A stretch of DNA of 64,000 nt from Cytophagaceae bacterium ABcell3 (GTDB taxonomy: Bacteria > Bacteroidota > Bacteroidia > Cytophagales > Cytophagaceae). How positions within the stretch are numbered: position 1 is the first letter of the stretch; the number at the start of each line of letters is the position of its first letter. The position numbers and the translations under genes were made by a program. The DNA lies in NCBI GenBank assembly GCA_030913385.1, contig CP133159.1, positions 3,060,584-3,124,583 on the forward strand, written 5' to 3'. Below are positions 45,301 to 54,350 of this stretch, piece by piece. The notes beneath the pieces are model-generated. The model had not been told where the DNA came from, ran no database searches, and saw only the letters and a list, made by a program, of their open reading frames with translations.

Positions 45301-48300
45301 TGAGGATGAACTTCAAACCAATACGGCTTCTATAGAAGGGGACAATGAATCTCCTACCTATGCCCATGCAGATGTAAATGTAACTTGTGCAGAAGTTATT
45401 TTGCCTCCGCCACCTTCTTCTATGACCAAAGAGGCTGATGATACTATATATGAAATTGGTGACAATATCACCTACACATTATCCTATGAAAACACCGATG
45501 GTTCCATAGCACGGGCTAACCTAAACAGCTTGGAAAATTGGACTTCTCAATCTGGTAGTGAAATGACAGTGGAAGGAGGAGAGCTTACTAGTGTCCAAAA
45601 CAATTTAGGAGTAATGACCTATGATTACTCACATGGTATCGATGGGGCTATCAATGCTTCTATAGATTTTGCTGCCAGTGCTGCATTTGGACTTGCTTTT
45701 AGGCACACAGGAGGTGCTGTAGATAATGGACTTTATGTAGTGTTCAAGCCTAATCCAGGTGCAGGTAATGTGGAGGTAAGACTATATGACGGCACCGATG
45801 AACTAAGCACTACTTCTCTTGGTCTTCCTGGAGGTTCGCCTACTAATATCCGGGTGGTACTTTCTGAAGACCGACTAAACCTTTGGCTAGGTAACGTGAC
45901 CAACCCATCACCTACTTGGGCTGTTTCCGGACTTCCTGTAAGGGAAGGTTATGCAGGTGTCATTAACGGGTTTCCTGATGGACAAGATACATGGGGTGAG
46001 CATACGCTGGTTAACTTCAGGACCCACCTTGATTCTGGTTTTGATATTATAATGACTGATCCTATTCCTGCATCTTTAGAGTTTATAAGTGCCTCTGATG
46101 GTGCTACAGTAACAGACGGAGTCATTGAGTGGCCGGTAATCCCTGGCCCTGTACCTGTAGGCGAAACAATTACGAGAACCTGGACAGGCGTAGTAGCTGG
46201 CTGCCCAAGCAGTGGGCAAATTGTCAATAACGCCTATACAAACTTAATGGGTGTCCCTAACAATTCTATACAAGCACAGTCTATTGTATCTTGTGGCCAA
46301 GACATCGTTTGTACCCCTCCTGATGAAGCTGAAATAAATGCTTCTGACTTAGTTTTCTGTACTGGTGATTCAGTAGAACTTACAGCCACAGAAGTTTCAG
46401 GGGCACTCTATAGATGGTATAGGGATGGAGTGGCTTTAGGTCCTGGACAGGAAGACTGGAACTCTATCATGGCCGATCAGGCTGGAGAGTATACCGTACG
46501 CATTGGCGATGGCTCGGTAACAGATGCTACTTGTTATATTGAATCTGACCCTGTTGAATTAGAAGAAAATTTATTGCCAGATGCACCGGACGGCATTGAT
46601 GGAACCAATGAAGTTTGTGCGAATACTACTGATATTGCGCTTCAAATAGAGCCAATTGAAGGTGCAGAAAGCTATACATGGTCGGTTTCTGATGATGGTG
46701 TAATTACTGGTGACAGTCTTGAAGCCTTATTGGACATTGGTCTTGAACCAGAGTATATTGTTACTGTTTACGCAACCAATGGCTGTGGTGATGGTCCATC
46801 AGATACTTTGATTATTGAAACTATTCAGCCGTTGGAGCCAATGGTAGAAATCCAAGCAGATGAAACTGATATTTGTGCAGAAGAAACAATTACCTTTTCC
46901 ATTGCGGATAGTCTCAATTTAGGTTTACCTTCTTTTAGTTGGATTGTCAATGGTGTTGAACAAGGGACGTTAGAAGAGTTCAGCACTTCAGCCCTTGAAG
47001 ACGGAGATGTGGTTCAACTCATTGCAACTTCCGATCTTGCTTGTGTAACTTCAGAAGAGGCGGTGTCTGACTCTATTGTAATTTCTGTAATGGATCCATT
47101 AACACCTTTTGTATCCATTGCAGCCACTGATAGCGTAATTTGTATCGGGGAAGATGTCCAGTTCACCATCGGTGATAGTTTATATCTTGGAAATGCAACC
47201 TATAGCTGGACTGTCAATGGAGTCGAAGAGGAGATAGGTGACGCCTTTTCTAGCACCACGCTGCAAGATGGGGACACGGTAAAGCTGACTGCAACATCAG
47301 ACCTCGGCTGTTTAACTACAGAGGAAGCGGTTTCCGAACCAATTATTATTTTAGTTTCAGATAATATTACCCCTCAAGTGGCTATAGAAGCAACTAGCCC
47401 TGAACTGCTTTGCGATGGAGAAACATTTACGGCAGAAGTCACCAGTGTCACGGGTGGGGGAGATAACCCTTCTTTTGATTGGCATGTAAACGGGTTAAGT
47501 ACTGGGGAAACAGGAGATGTATTTAACAGTTCGTCTCTTGCTAATGGCGATAAAATTACGGTTGTAATGACTAGCAACTCTTCTTGTGCTTCAGAGCCAA
47601 CAGCAACTTCTGATACACTTGTTGTGAATATCGGGGATCCTGTAACTCCTGAAGCAACTATTGTTGCAAGCCAAACAACTATATGTGACGGAGATGAAAT
47701 TATATTTGAAATAGATTCCACTATTTACGCGGGAGAGACTCCTTCTTTCAGTTGGTCTGTAAATGGAAATGAGCAGGAAACTTCAGAAGTTTTCACCACC
47801 TCAACCCTTGAAGACGGCGATGAAGTAACACTTACCATGACATCTTCCCTAACTTGCGTAACAGACCCTGTTGCTGTATCAGCACCTATTGCTATTGCAG
47901 TTACAGATCCCGTAACGCCAACAGTAAATATTGCTGCCACCAATACTACTATTTGTAATGGTGAATCTGTAACTTTTACTCTTAACCAAGGAGAGCATCT
48001 AGGCAATGCATCTTATTCATGGTTGGTTAATGGCGTAGAAGAGGGTACATCTGATGAGTTAATCACCTCTATCTTAAATGATGGAGATGCAATACAGCTT
48101 ATTGCAATATCTGACGAGGGCTGTGTTACGACAGATACAGCTACCTCAGAAGTTATTACTATCAATGTAGATGATAGTGTAACTCCTGAAGTCGAAATCA
48201 TCGCTACAAGCCCTGATCCACTTTGTGATGGAGAAACCTTTACTGCCGAAGTGTCGAGTACATCAGGCGGAGGTAGTGCGCCAACTTATGAGTGGTACAT

Positions 48301-50044
48301 CAATGGTGCAAGCAGTGGTCAAACAGGGACAACCTTTAGCAGTGCAACGCTTGACAATGAAGACGAAATTACGGTAGAGCTTACCAGTAACTCAACTTGT
48401 GCTACGCAACCAACTGCAAGTTCTGGGGCAATTGTGGTTAACATCGGAGCTCCTGTAACACCTATTGTGGATATTGTTGCTGATGAAACAGAAATATGTG
48501 CAGGCACCGATATTAACTTTTCAATAGATGACAGTGAATACTTAGGAAGCAATCCAGTCTATAGTTGGACAATTAATGGGGTAGAGGCTGAGACTTCTGA
48601 TACTTTTTCAAGCGATATACTAGAGGATGGAGACGTGGTGCAACTGATAGCTACCAGTGATATCAATTGTGTTACAGCTTCTGATGCAATTTCCAACGAG
48701 ATTACCATTACAGTACACCCAATAGTGGTTCCTGATATTAGCATTACATCTGATGCCGTTGATGGGGCTTGCGAACCTGATGAAGTGAACTTTTCCATTA
48801 ACACCCAAACCAATGAAGGCCCAGCGCCACACTATGAATGGTATGTTAACGGTGAGGCACATCCCAATCCAGGAACTACATTACAATTAAGCAATCCTCA
48901 AAACAAAGATCAGGTGTATGTCCAGATGACGAGCAATGCCCTTTGTGCTGAACCGCAAATCGTTTCTTCAGAGGTCATTACACTTAATTTTACAGAACCT
49001 GAAAATGCAGAAATAAGCTTGACCGGTGGGCAACCTGCCTATTGTGGTGATCAAGTAGTAGAACTCAACGCTCAAACACCTAATAGCAATGCAACGATTT
49101 CCTGGACCCAAGAACGGGCGGGTACAACTATTTTGACAACAACTGGCACTAGCTTTACCGCTCCGGATTGGGAAGACGGTGATATTATTTTTGCAATTGT
49201 TAATATTACGGGTAGTTGCATAGGGCAACCGAGTGATCAAGATACATTTATTATTAATTTAGGACTTTCACCAGAAATTATCAGCCACAATGGCATAATC
49301 TCTATATGCGAAGGGGATGATCTTGTCCTGGTCGGAAACAGCCCAGGGACTTGGTATGAAAATGACGTACAGGTCGGAGACGGAAATGAGTTTAACACAG
49401 ATCGTGCAGGGGTTTACCATTTCACTTATGAGCCTGGCTGTGGGCTACTGCATAGTGACACAGTTGAGGTAATAGTAGAACCTGTCCCTGAAATTATATT
49501 TATTAGAGATAACCAAGCAGTTTCCTCTGGAGAAGCATACATCTTTAGCCCTAGCGAAGAGGTATGGGTGGAAATAGATGGTTCTTACCTAGAGCCTCAA
49601 CAAACAGTTTGGAGTGCCCAGCCACACCTTAACTTGTCAGACCCTGAAGAGGTGGACGGGAATATAATAACCCGAGCCGATGCACCAATTGGTGATTACT
49701 GGTATTTAGTAAATGCTACCATTGGAAATTGTAGCGCAACAGATAGTATTCTTGTTAGAGTGCTAAACGAGTTAACAGTTCCTAATGCATTTACTCCAGA
49801 TGGAGATGGTATAAACGATTACTGGGAGCTGCCGGGTATAGAAAGGTATCCAGATGCAGAATTTGTTATCTTTAACCGCTGGGGTATGGTAGTATACGAA
49901 CACAAAGGGAGCTATGCAGGCAACCCATGGAATGGAAGAAGTAACAAAGGGCATTTATATCCTGTAGCCACTTACTATTATGTAATCCACCTGAATGACG
50001 GCAGTGGAGAAACACTTACAGGCCATGTGACTTTGATCTATTAA
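42308..50044 (+). CDS. Giant GH8 glucanase/xylanase-type enzyme with T9SS type B sorting domain
   Basis: The 2578-residue protein has a signal peptide ending ALLHAQ. The GH8 (alpha/alpha)6 domain (about 35-520) has the proposed acid Glu116 in SEGCGYALLAA and ADGDFDIALALL at about 178-189 with conserved acidic residues. GH8 enzymes cut beta-1,4-glucan, chitosan or xylan internally; the exact substrate is unclear. DUF11-type repeats (about 525-655, 920-1020, 1240-1320) flank beta-sandwich domains that may bind carbohydrate. Eight PKD/Ig-like repeats (46832-48990) follow. The last about 90 residues, with NAFTPDGDGINDYW and VIFNRWGMVVYEHKG, are a gliding-motility-associated (CHU_C) T9SS type B signal. 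It stands alone, with a terminator at 50079-50112. Confidence 0.9.
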   Translation: MDFYKTSASRFRSFTFIFLLIFLWKGALLHAQVPVDINSGNPNFPFPQFNPYTTDDGHYLGNLATNNAPGVVHAEMEQRIRDAWQIMANRLEYTGEEHAGVQYIIGNIGCPYDCSEGCGYALLAAAEMADKTTFDGLWMRTHDHRMIMHPRYSDCVVPDPDYRYGDNSLMDNVDAAADGDFDIALALLIAYKQWGEFMGVDDACGNPISYKQEALNVIRGLVEVYQSPDIDPTDCRKVSGAIGFDGYVKGGNTWGELTSWATGQEPDCPEFTGPTQHHIDYNAPAYFHAFAHFLETEGDAQDLVWNINQFLRAEASSEWLDGQMLDNPAALPLAGWVDYEVGDDRPVYTNFMDGEDFRHAWRTILNYVWHGNPNTTWNPNTKEVEPGGNTYERDLGLRLAQFMNNPGEAPWSNPCNSVGGGPELTYNGPSQLKYYYDPNTGDELTTFTLNFLHGTGSPAAVAAQDFDLMGKMYRQCAIEWDVTDPGDNYITSVPVYFHGFFRLLGMLTLSGNHPSPATSVLQANMKVYKDVDRTYAFTDDLVTYTISYRNYASVDAEGVRITEEVPEGYEFVSASDGGSLNGETVVWDVGTVPGFTTDGGVEPTTGEVTVVYRVLPEFSGRICAEAEITCTNGTGWVTNEYPNNITAVMERNCVDIIEKALEIDKKVNYEEVNPGTEVKYEVDFKNASSGGFLDGGRPGVVVAHAQDTDAEVAPEMNLKFRLYHGADEPYIDYGNYRISMFVNDNTYDCVAGEGDCDIGWQLNNEIYEGGDFEALHIFNEPIVPGSDDRGAWNQRIVVQFSEQLATTTPHLSRYFGMGQRIHQGGTEPLRVKWRLNASNYADVNWGDDWSYAPSAGDADDGLFYPITNDWTDINNPDIPVTEWHNEACETPSQFVDNILVEEWDGYTWRRVFGDGPLPGREIENVIVRDVLPEGFTFTGFIDEDGESLGDTAVILGREATYDEATRTITWSIPRLQVRQGGTIRYTAIADFSSGECEREDELQTNTASIEGDNESPTYAHADVNVTCAEVILPPPPSSMTKEADDTIYEIGDNITYTLSYENTDGSIARANLNSLENWTSQSGSEMTVEGGELTSVQNNLGVMTYDYSHGIDGAINASIDFAASAAFGLAFRHTGGAVDNGLYVVFKPNPGAGNVEVRLYDGTDELSTTSLGLPGGSPTNIRVVLSEDRLNLWLGNVTNPSPTWAVSGLPVREGYAGVINGFPDGQDTWGEHTLVNFRTHLDSGFDIIMTDPIPASLEFISASDGATVTDGVIEWPVIPGPVPVGETITRTWTGVVAGCPSSGQIVNNAYTNLMGVPNNSIQAQSIVSCGQDIVCTPPDEAEINASDLVFCTGDSVELTATEVSGALYRWYRDGVALGPGQEDWNSIMADQAGEYTVRIGDGSVTDATCYIESDPVELEENLLPDAPDGIDGTNEVCANTTDIALQIEPIEGAESYTWSVSDDGVITGDSLEALLDIGLEPEYIVTVYATNGCGDGPSDTLIIETIQPLEPMVEIQADETDICAEETITFSIADSLNLGLPSFSWIVNGVEQGTLEEFSTSALEDGDVVQLIATSDLACVTSEEAVSDSIVISVMDPLTPFVSIAATDSVICIGEDVQFTIGDSLYLGNATYSWTVNGVEEEIGDAFSSTTLQDGDTVKLTATSDLGCLTTEEAVSEPIIILVSDNITPQVAIEATSPELLCDGETFTAEVTSVTGGGDNPSFDWHVNGLSTGETGDVFNSSSLANGDKITVVMTSNSSCASEPTATSDTLVVNIGDPVTPEATIVASQTTICDGDEIIFEIDSTIYAGETPSFSWSVNGNEQETSEVFTTSTLEDGDEVTLTMTSSLTCVTDPVAVSAPIAIAVTDPVTPTVNIAATNTTICNGESVTFTLNQGEHLGNASYSWLVNGVEEGTSDELITSILNDGDAIQLIAISDEGCVTTDTATSEVITINVDDSVTPEVEIIATSPDPLCDGETFTAEVSSTSGGGSAPTYEWYINGASSGQTGTTFSSATLDNEDEITVELTSNSTCATQPTASSGAIVVNIGAPVTPIVDIVADETEICAGTDINFSIDDSEYLGSNPVYSWTINGVEAETSDTFSSDILEDGDVVQLIATSDINCVTASDAISNEITITVHPIVVPDISITSDAVDGACEPDEVNFSINTQTNEGPAPHYEWYVNGEAHPNPGTTLQLSNPQNKDQVYVQMTSNALCAEPQIVSSEVITLNFTEPENAEISLTGGQPAYCGDQVVELNAQTPNSNATISWTQERAGTTILTTTGTSFTAPDWEDGDIIFAIVNITGSCIGQPSDQDTFIINLGLSPEIISHNGIISICEGDDLVLVGNSPGTWYENDVQVGDGNEFNTDRAGVYHFTYEPGCGLLHSDTVEVIVEPVPEIIFIRDNQAVSSGEAYIFSPSEEVWVEIDGSYLEPQQTVWSAQPHLNLSDPEEVDGNIITRADAPIGDYWYLVNATIGNCSATDSILVRVLNELTVPNAFTPDGDGINDYWELPGIERYPDAEFVIFNRWGMVVYEHKGSYAGNPWNGRSNKGHLYPVATYYYVIHLNDGSGETLTGHVTLIY
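46832..48990 (+). repeat. Eight tandem PKD/Ig-like repeats in the GH8 gene
   Basis: Each repeat is about 87 codons, with the pattern (V/I)TPxVxIxA...C...W.VNG...L.DGD.V...TS...C. The third and sixth share an ATSPxxLCDGETFTAEV variant and GGG loop not found in the others, hinting at a higher-order unit of three domains that was duplicated. Two cysteines per repeat probably form a disulfide. Confidence 0.85.
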
Positions 50045-50078
50045 CCTCAACAGGGGTCTTGAATAAGAGTTAATAAAG

Positions 50079-50112
50079 AAAACCCCAGAAATACTACTTT
50101 TCTGGGGTTTCT
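50079..50112 (+). terminator. Terminator after the GH8 gene
   Basis: AAACCCCAGAAA pairs with TTTCTGGGGTTT around a short loop and T-rich sequence follows. Confidence 0.88.
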
Positions 50113-50152
50113 TAGTTTATTAGGAGTACATTCTAAAACCTGAGTAATACAA

Positions 50153-50536
50153 TAGGGTTATTCATTTAAGTCTCTAGGAAGCAATAAGTTTTTTTTGTAC
50201 GATAAAATGCTTTAAACTGCCTTTCTTAAATGGCGATATGTACCACTGTTAGAAAATAAGGCGGCCATTGATGAAATTGCGTTAAGAACTTTATAAGCAT
50301 GAAGCGGCCAAAAAATTTGCTGTTTGAGCCCGACGCAAGGAGGGTGAGTTTCATCCCGATAGCTATCGGGATAGCGTAATGGTTATAAAGTTTAGCAAAT
50401 TTCATCACAGGCCTTGACTTTTTTGCTTACTTTTTTTGTCTAAGAAAAAAAGTAAGGCCCTGCCGGCGAGGCAAAAAGTAACTTAGCGAGCCTAAGTAAG
50501 CTAATAACACATAAGATATTTAAATGGGTAACCCTA
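50153..50536. repeat. MITE-like interspersed element, family 1, copy 2
   Basis: Ends TAGGGTTATTCATTTA and, in reverse complement, TAGGGTTACCCATTTA. It is flanked by the 8-bp direct repeat TAATACAA (50145-50152 and 50537-50544). Inside is the palindrome CCCGATAGCTATCGGG and the inverted pair CTTACTTTTTTTGTC / AAGAAAAAAAGTAAG. A short minus-strand frame is an accident of the repeat, not a gene. Confidence 0.8.
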
Positions 50537-50596
50537 TAATACAATAGACTTATTGCTACGTAACAGAAAGTTCTATTACATTATTCAGGTTAAATA

Positions 50597-52234
50597 TTAA
50601 TTCTTTCGTTCAATCTCTTTTAAATTCACCATTTTTTTGTTGCGGAGAAATCCATTAATATCCTCAAAGTGTTCTTTAATACGCTTGTTTCCAAATTCAA
50701 AGACCTTGTCTGCAAGTCCATCTAGAAAATCCCTGTCATGCGAAACCAGAATCAAGGTTCCATCAAATGCTTTAAGGGCATCTTTAAGGATGTCTTTGGT
50801 TTTGATATCAAGGTGGTTTGTAGGTTCATCCAGAATAAGGAGATTTACCGGTTGTAGCAATAGCTTTACCATTGCCAACCGCGTTTTTTCACCACCAGAA
50901 AGGACTTTGACCTTTTTTTCTATATCGTCGCCACTAAACATAAAAGCACCTAAAATGTCCTTGACTTTTGTCCTGACATCTCCAACGGCTACTTCATCAA
51001 TTGTCTGAAATACCGAAAGGTCTTCATCAAGTAAAGACGCTTGGTTTTGGGCAAAATATCCAATCATACAATTATGGCCTAGCTGAAGTGTACCTTCATA
51101 ATCGATTTCACCCATAACTGCTTTTACAAAAGTAGACTTACCTTCACCATTACGACCTACCAAAGCTACTTTCTGCCCCCGCTCAATAGCAAATGAAGCA
51201 TCTTGAAACACGGTGTGGTCACCGTAGCGTTTGCTAAGCTGCTCGCAGGTTACAGGATAGTTGCCAGAACGTGGCGCTGGTGGAAACTTAAGATTTAAAG
51301 CAGATGTGTCTATTTCGTCTACTTCTACCAATTCCATTTTTTCCAGCATTTTCACCCTAGACTGTACTTGTAAAGTTTTAGAGTAGGTACCTTTAAATCT
51401 TTCTATAAAAGCTTTTATGTCAGCAATTTCTTTTTGTTGCTCATCATAAGCTTTTTGTTGTTGCTCTCTTCGTTCTTTCCTAAGTTGTAAATATTGAGTA
51501 TATGGAACTTTATAGTCATAAATTCTGCCCATGGTCACCTCTATGGTGCGATTGGTTATATTGTCTACAAAAGCTTTGTCGTGAGATATGACAATAACCG
51601 CTTTCGCATTATTTTTCAAAAAGTCCTCCAACCATTGAATAGATTCAATATCCATGTGGTTCGTGGGTTCATCAAGCAGTATTAAATCTGGGTTTTGCAG
51701 CAGGATTTTAGCAAGCTCTATACGCATTCTCCACCCACCGCTGAACTCCTTTGTTGGTCTGGAGAAGTCACTCCTTAAAAAACCTAAACCTAACAAGGTT
51801 TTTTCAACCTCCGCATCATAGTTGATCTCTTCTATAGAATAATATTTTTCACTAAGTTCAGAAACCTCTTCTATGATTTTCATATATCCATCAGACTCAT
51901 AATCTGTCCGGGTTTCAAGTTGGTTGTTTAACTCATCTATCCGCTTCTTCATGTCAAGGATAGTGGAAAAAGCTTTAGTAGCTTCTTCAAAGACAGAGCA
52001 GTTGTCTTCTGTAAGAAGGTGCTGTGGAAGGTAAGCAATGACGGCATCTTTAGGCGCAGAAATTCTTCCACGTGTAGGGGTATTGACACCAGCTAAAATT
52101 TTTAACAAAGTTGATTTGCCAGCACCATTTTTACCCATTAGGGCTATTTTGTCATTCTCATTAATATTGAAGCAAATATCACTAAAAAGTGTTGAGCCAC
52201 TAAACTCAACCGTTACACCATCAACAGAAATCAT
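50597..52234 (-). CDS. ABC-F family ATPase
   Basis: The frame extends to 52273, but Met at 52234 (MISVDGVTVEF) matches the family start, giving 545 residues. Two ABC domains are present: Walker A GKNGAGKST and GRNGEGKST, signature motifs FSGGWRMR and LSGGEKTR, and Walker B LILLDEPTNHMD and LLILDEPTNHLD. A linker of about 80 residues lies between them, and there are no membrane segments. ABC-F proteins act on the ribosome, in translation quality control or antibiotic protection. The EQ residue of each Walker B is intact. The subgroup (Uup, YbiT, EttA or ARE) cannot be settled by eye. Stand-alone gene. Confidence 0.93.
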   Translation of the reverse strand: MISVDGVTVEFSGSTLFSDICFNINENDKIALMGKNGAGKSTLLKILAGVNTPTRGRISAPKDAVIAYLPQHLLTEDNCSVFEEATKAFSTILDMKKRIDELNNQLETRTDYESDGYMKIIEEVSELSEKYYSIEEINYDAEVEKTLLGLGFLRSDFSRPTKEFSGGWRMRIELAKILLQNPDLILLDEPTNHMDIESIQWLEDFLKNNAKAVIVISHDKAFVDNITNRTIEVTMGRIYDYKVPYTQYLQLRKERREQQQKAYDEQQKEIADIKAFIERFKGTYSKTLQVQSRVKMLEKMELVEVDEIDTSALNLKFPPAPRSGNYPVTCEQLSKRYGDHTVFQDASFAIERGQKVALVGRNGEGKSTFVKAVMGEIDYEGTLQLGHNCMIGYFAQNQASLLDEDLSVFQTIDEVAVGDVRTKVKDILGAFMFSGDDIEKKVKVLSGGEKTRLAMVKLLLQPVNLLILDEPTNHLDIKTKDILKDALKAFDGTLILVSHDRDFLDGLADKVFEFGNKRIKEHFEDINGFLRNKKMVNLKEIERKN

Positions 52235-52389
52235 AAATATTGTCTTTAAATAAAAGGTAAAGATATATATCAATAGTTAGATTTCGGCAACGTGGTTCCC
52301 CAAATATCCCCAATTGGACATACTTTTTCTGATTTTTTCTAAACTATAACAGAATTCAACAATTGTACTGCTTATAATAAGCTAGTACC

Positions 52390-52752
52390 ATGAGCGAAAT
52401 AATCAAGTATATTGAAGTAGTAGCTATAGGAGTGGAGGTAATAGGCGTCACGGTTATAGCGACAGGAACAATTTATGTTTTTAGTAAATTTGCTATTTCT
52501 TTTCGCAAAGACAAACATTTAGCCTATTATCAACTAAGGCATAATTTAGGGAAAGTAATCCTGTTAGGGCTAGAGGTTTTAGTGGCGGCTGACATAATCG
52601 CTACAGTGGTGACAGAGCCCACCATGGAGCGGGTCTTAACACTAGGGCTGATTGTACTGATTCGGACGTTTTTGAGCTTTTCATTAGAGATAGAGCTTGA
52701 AGGAAAACTGCCATGGAAGCAAGGAAAGTCCAACGATAAGGATTTAGGATAA
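52390..52752 (+). CDS. DUF1622 family membrane protein
   Basis: The 120-residue protein has three hydrophobic helices (about 8-32, 54-72, 80-98) and the DUF1622 features: the central LRHNLGKVILLGLEVLVAADI and RTFLSFSLEIELEGKLPWK near the end. Function unknown; members are widespread small inner membrane proteins. Divergent from the ABC-F gene and convergent with the SpoIIAA-like gene. Confidence 0.88.
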   Translation: MSEIIKYIEVVAIGVEVIGVTVIATGTIYVFSKFAISFRKDKHLAYYQLRHNLGKVILLGLEVLVAADIIATVVTEPTMERVLTLGLIVLIRTFLSFSLEIELEGKLPWKQGKSNDKDLG

Positions 52753-52768
52753 AATATTAAAAAGGGGC

Positions 52769-52815
52769 AACCCAGATTATACTAACGTCTTTAAGTGTTT
52801 TGTATAATCTGGGTT
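52769..52815. terminator. Bidirectional terminator
   Basis: AACCCAGATTATAC pairs perfectly with GTATAATCTGGGTT around a 19-nt loop. It lies between the convergent DUF1622 and SpoIIAA-like genes. Confidence 0.8.
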
Positions 52816-52823
52816 TCACAGAA

Positions 52824-53198
52824 CTATGTTTCATTTAGCCAAGATTTAGCCTTGCCCGCATCTTCCAGTGAAAAGCTTTTTAGTTCAATACCTGGAATTA
52901 CTTTATAAATTATTTCCGACAAACTCTGAAACCACTTCTGGTCTGTAACCAGCGCAATCTTGTCTACTTTATTTGTTAACTCTGAAAAATTACTTATACC
53001 AAACTTAAGCCTTTCCCAAAGGGCTTTGGGTTCAATTCCTTCAAAGTTATACACTTCAACATAGCCTTTAAAGTGATCAGACGTCTTTAACTGTGTCTGG
53101 ATAGTGTCCATTACCTCTTGTGCATCTTTTAAGGCCACCTTTCCATCGACCTTAAATGCAATAGTATTATCTTTTTCGATATCTAGTTTTTCTACCAT
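52824..53198 (-). CDS. SpoIIAA-like (STAS fold) protein
   Basis: The 124-residue protein follows the SpoIIAA-like/DUF3478 pattern: an N-terminal strand pair (NTIAFKVDGKVALKDAQ), EVYNFEGIEPKALWERLKFG, a central DKIALVTDQKWFQSLSEI and a final helix FSLEDAGKAKSWL. STAS-fold proteins of this group may bind lipids or hydrophobic ligands. No phosphorylation serine typical of anti-anti-sigma factors is evident. Stand-alone gene. Confidence 0.82.
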   Translation of the reverse strand: MVEKLDIEKDNTIAFKVDGKVALKDAQEVMDTIQTQLKTSDHFKGYVEVYNFEGIEPKALWERLKFGISNFSELTNKVDKIALVTDQKWFQSLSEIIYKVIPGIELKSFSLEDAGKAKSWLNET

Positions 53199-53606
53199 TT
53201 GTCTTAGCTGTTATCCTATGAGAAAGTAACTTATGAGAGAGGAAATTGTGTTATTTTTTACTTCATTTTCATTTTAAGAAAAAATAATCGGATCTTATTT
53301 TTATTTACAAAACACTGATATACTGATATGTAATAAAAACTCTTTTAAAAAGTGGTGCAAATATTTATATATATAAATAGAAAAATCATATGCTGTAAAG
53401 GAATCAAAAAAATTATGATAACAAAGCGTATAAAGGCACAGTTAGGTTTATAGAAGGCATTCAAAAAGGGTTGTGAAGTTGGAAAGAGTTGAAAGAATGT
53501 GTTGTTGGCAGAGGCGTTTTGAATGCAGTGGGGTTGACTAGGAGCGGAATGTTAAGTTAAACAAAGAGGCAGACCTGTAAGTCTGTCTCTTTCTGTTTGT
53601 TTATTA
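53199..53606. other. Intergenic region with repeat copy and terminator
   Basis: The first 230 bases are AT-rich with nothing recognisable; 53431-53592 is a diverged repeat described separately. No reading frame supported. Confidence 0.4.
53431..53592 (+). repeat. Diverged noncoding repeat, copy 1, ending in a terminator
   Basis: Shares TAGAAGGCATTCA, TGAAGTTGG, GGGGTTGA and a final hairpin (GAGGCAGAC / GTCTGTCTC) with 54351-54521 in the same orientation. The two copies bracket a broken gene. It could be a small RNA or a decayed mobile element. Confidence 0.55.
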
Positions 53607-54232
53607 TTAATTTCTCAGGTATAGGCCCAATATAAATTTAATGTTATAAACAGGGTAATACTTGTCATAAATGTACATTGGCTCAATCCCCATAGGTATA
53701 CCATTGATTTCATATTTCAACTGCACATAAAATACAGGGCTCAGTAAATTATAGTCTACAACTGACCTTGCAATATCATCAGATTTAACAATACCTGTTG
53801 TAGAAAATGCGTATCCTGCGCCTGCTAGAAGCCCCAAATTTACGGGTGCTGAAATTGGTTGCCCCCAATCCATAAGCTGCATTAATGGTCAAAGGAAACA
53901 TGAAATTGGCATATCGTGAAGAGAGGCCTCTTCTTTCTCCTGCATTGTACCCACCACTAATGTTCAACCCGGCACTTAAAGCAAAGTCTCCTTTAGCTTT
54001 CCATAAATTATGTCGTATGTTTGCTGAAAATCCAGGAACTACTACTGCTGTTCCACTAATCAAACGCTCTTCCGAAGGATGCTCAATATCATATGGGGCA
54101 AAAGAAACAGAAAACCCCAATTCCATGGGCATATCCTTGTATATAACGGTCTACTCTGTCAAACTGCGCATAAAGAGGACATGCCAACCCAACCAAGAAA
54201 AACAGTATAATTGGCTTCTTAATATAGTACAT
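53607..54232 (-). pseudogene. Frameshifted outer membrane beta-barrel gene
   Basis: Three overlapping frames together read as one outer membrane protein of about 205 residues. Frame 1 starts at 54232 with a signal peptide (MYYIKKPIILFFLVG ... PLYAQ) and runs into DRYIQG. Frame 2 continues with MPMELGFSVSFAPYDIEHP. Frame 3, after a G5 run near 53865-53885, continues with GQPISAPVNLGLLAGAGYAF and ends in a terminal strand FILGLYLRN. Two frameshifts (near 54130 and 53870) break it. This is either a decaying gene or sequencing error. Intact, it would be a small porin-like barrel of unknown role. Confidence 0.7.
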
Positions 54233-54350
54233 ATGTGTTTTTGGCCGCGAATTTAGGTTTTTTATCTATTATAAACACCTTGCCTTCCAAATTATTTAAT
54301 AGTAAAGGAGGTTATTGGTATGAGGAATTTACAATAGTGGAAAAACAAAA

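Larger units (their letters stand above)
50045..50596. other. Intergenic region: GH8 terminator and family 1 element
   Basis: Contains the GH8 terminator and the family 1 repeat copy 2, both listed separately. After it, 50565-50596 (CAGAAAGTTCTATTACATTA) resembles the right end of family 2 elements and may be a remnant. No gene. Confidence 0.5.

Noticed and set aside
50226-50408. Minus-strand 60-76 codon frames beginning MMKFAKLYNHYA inside family 1 elements (also 57996-58226).
   Set aside because: They lie fully inside the noncoding repeats, diverge in frame and length between copies, and contain palindromes.
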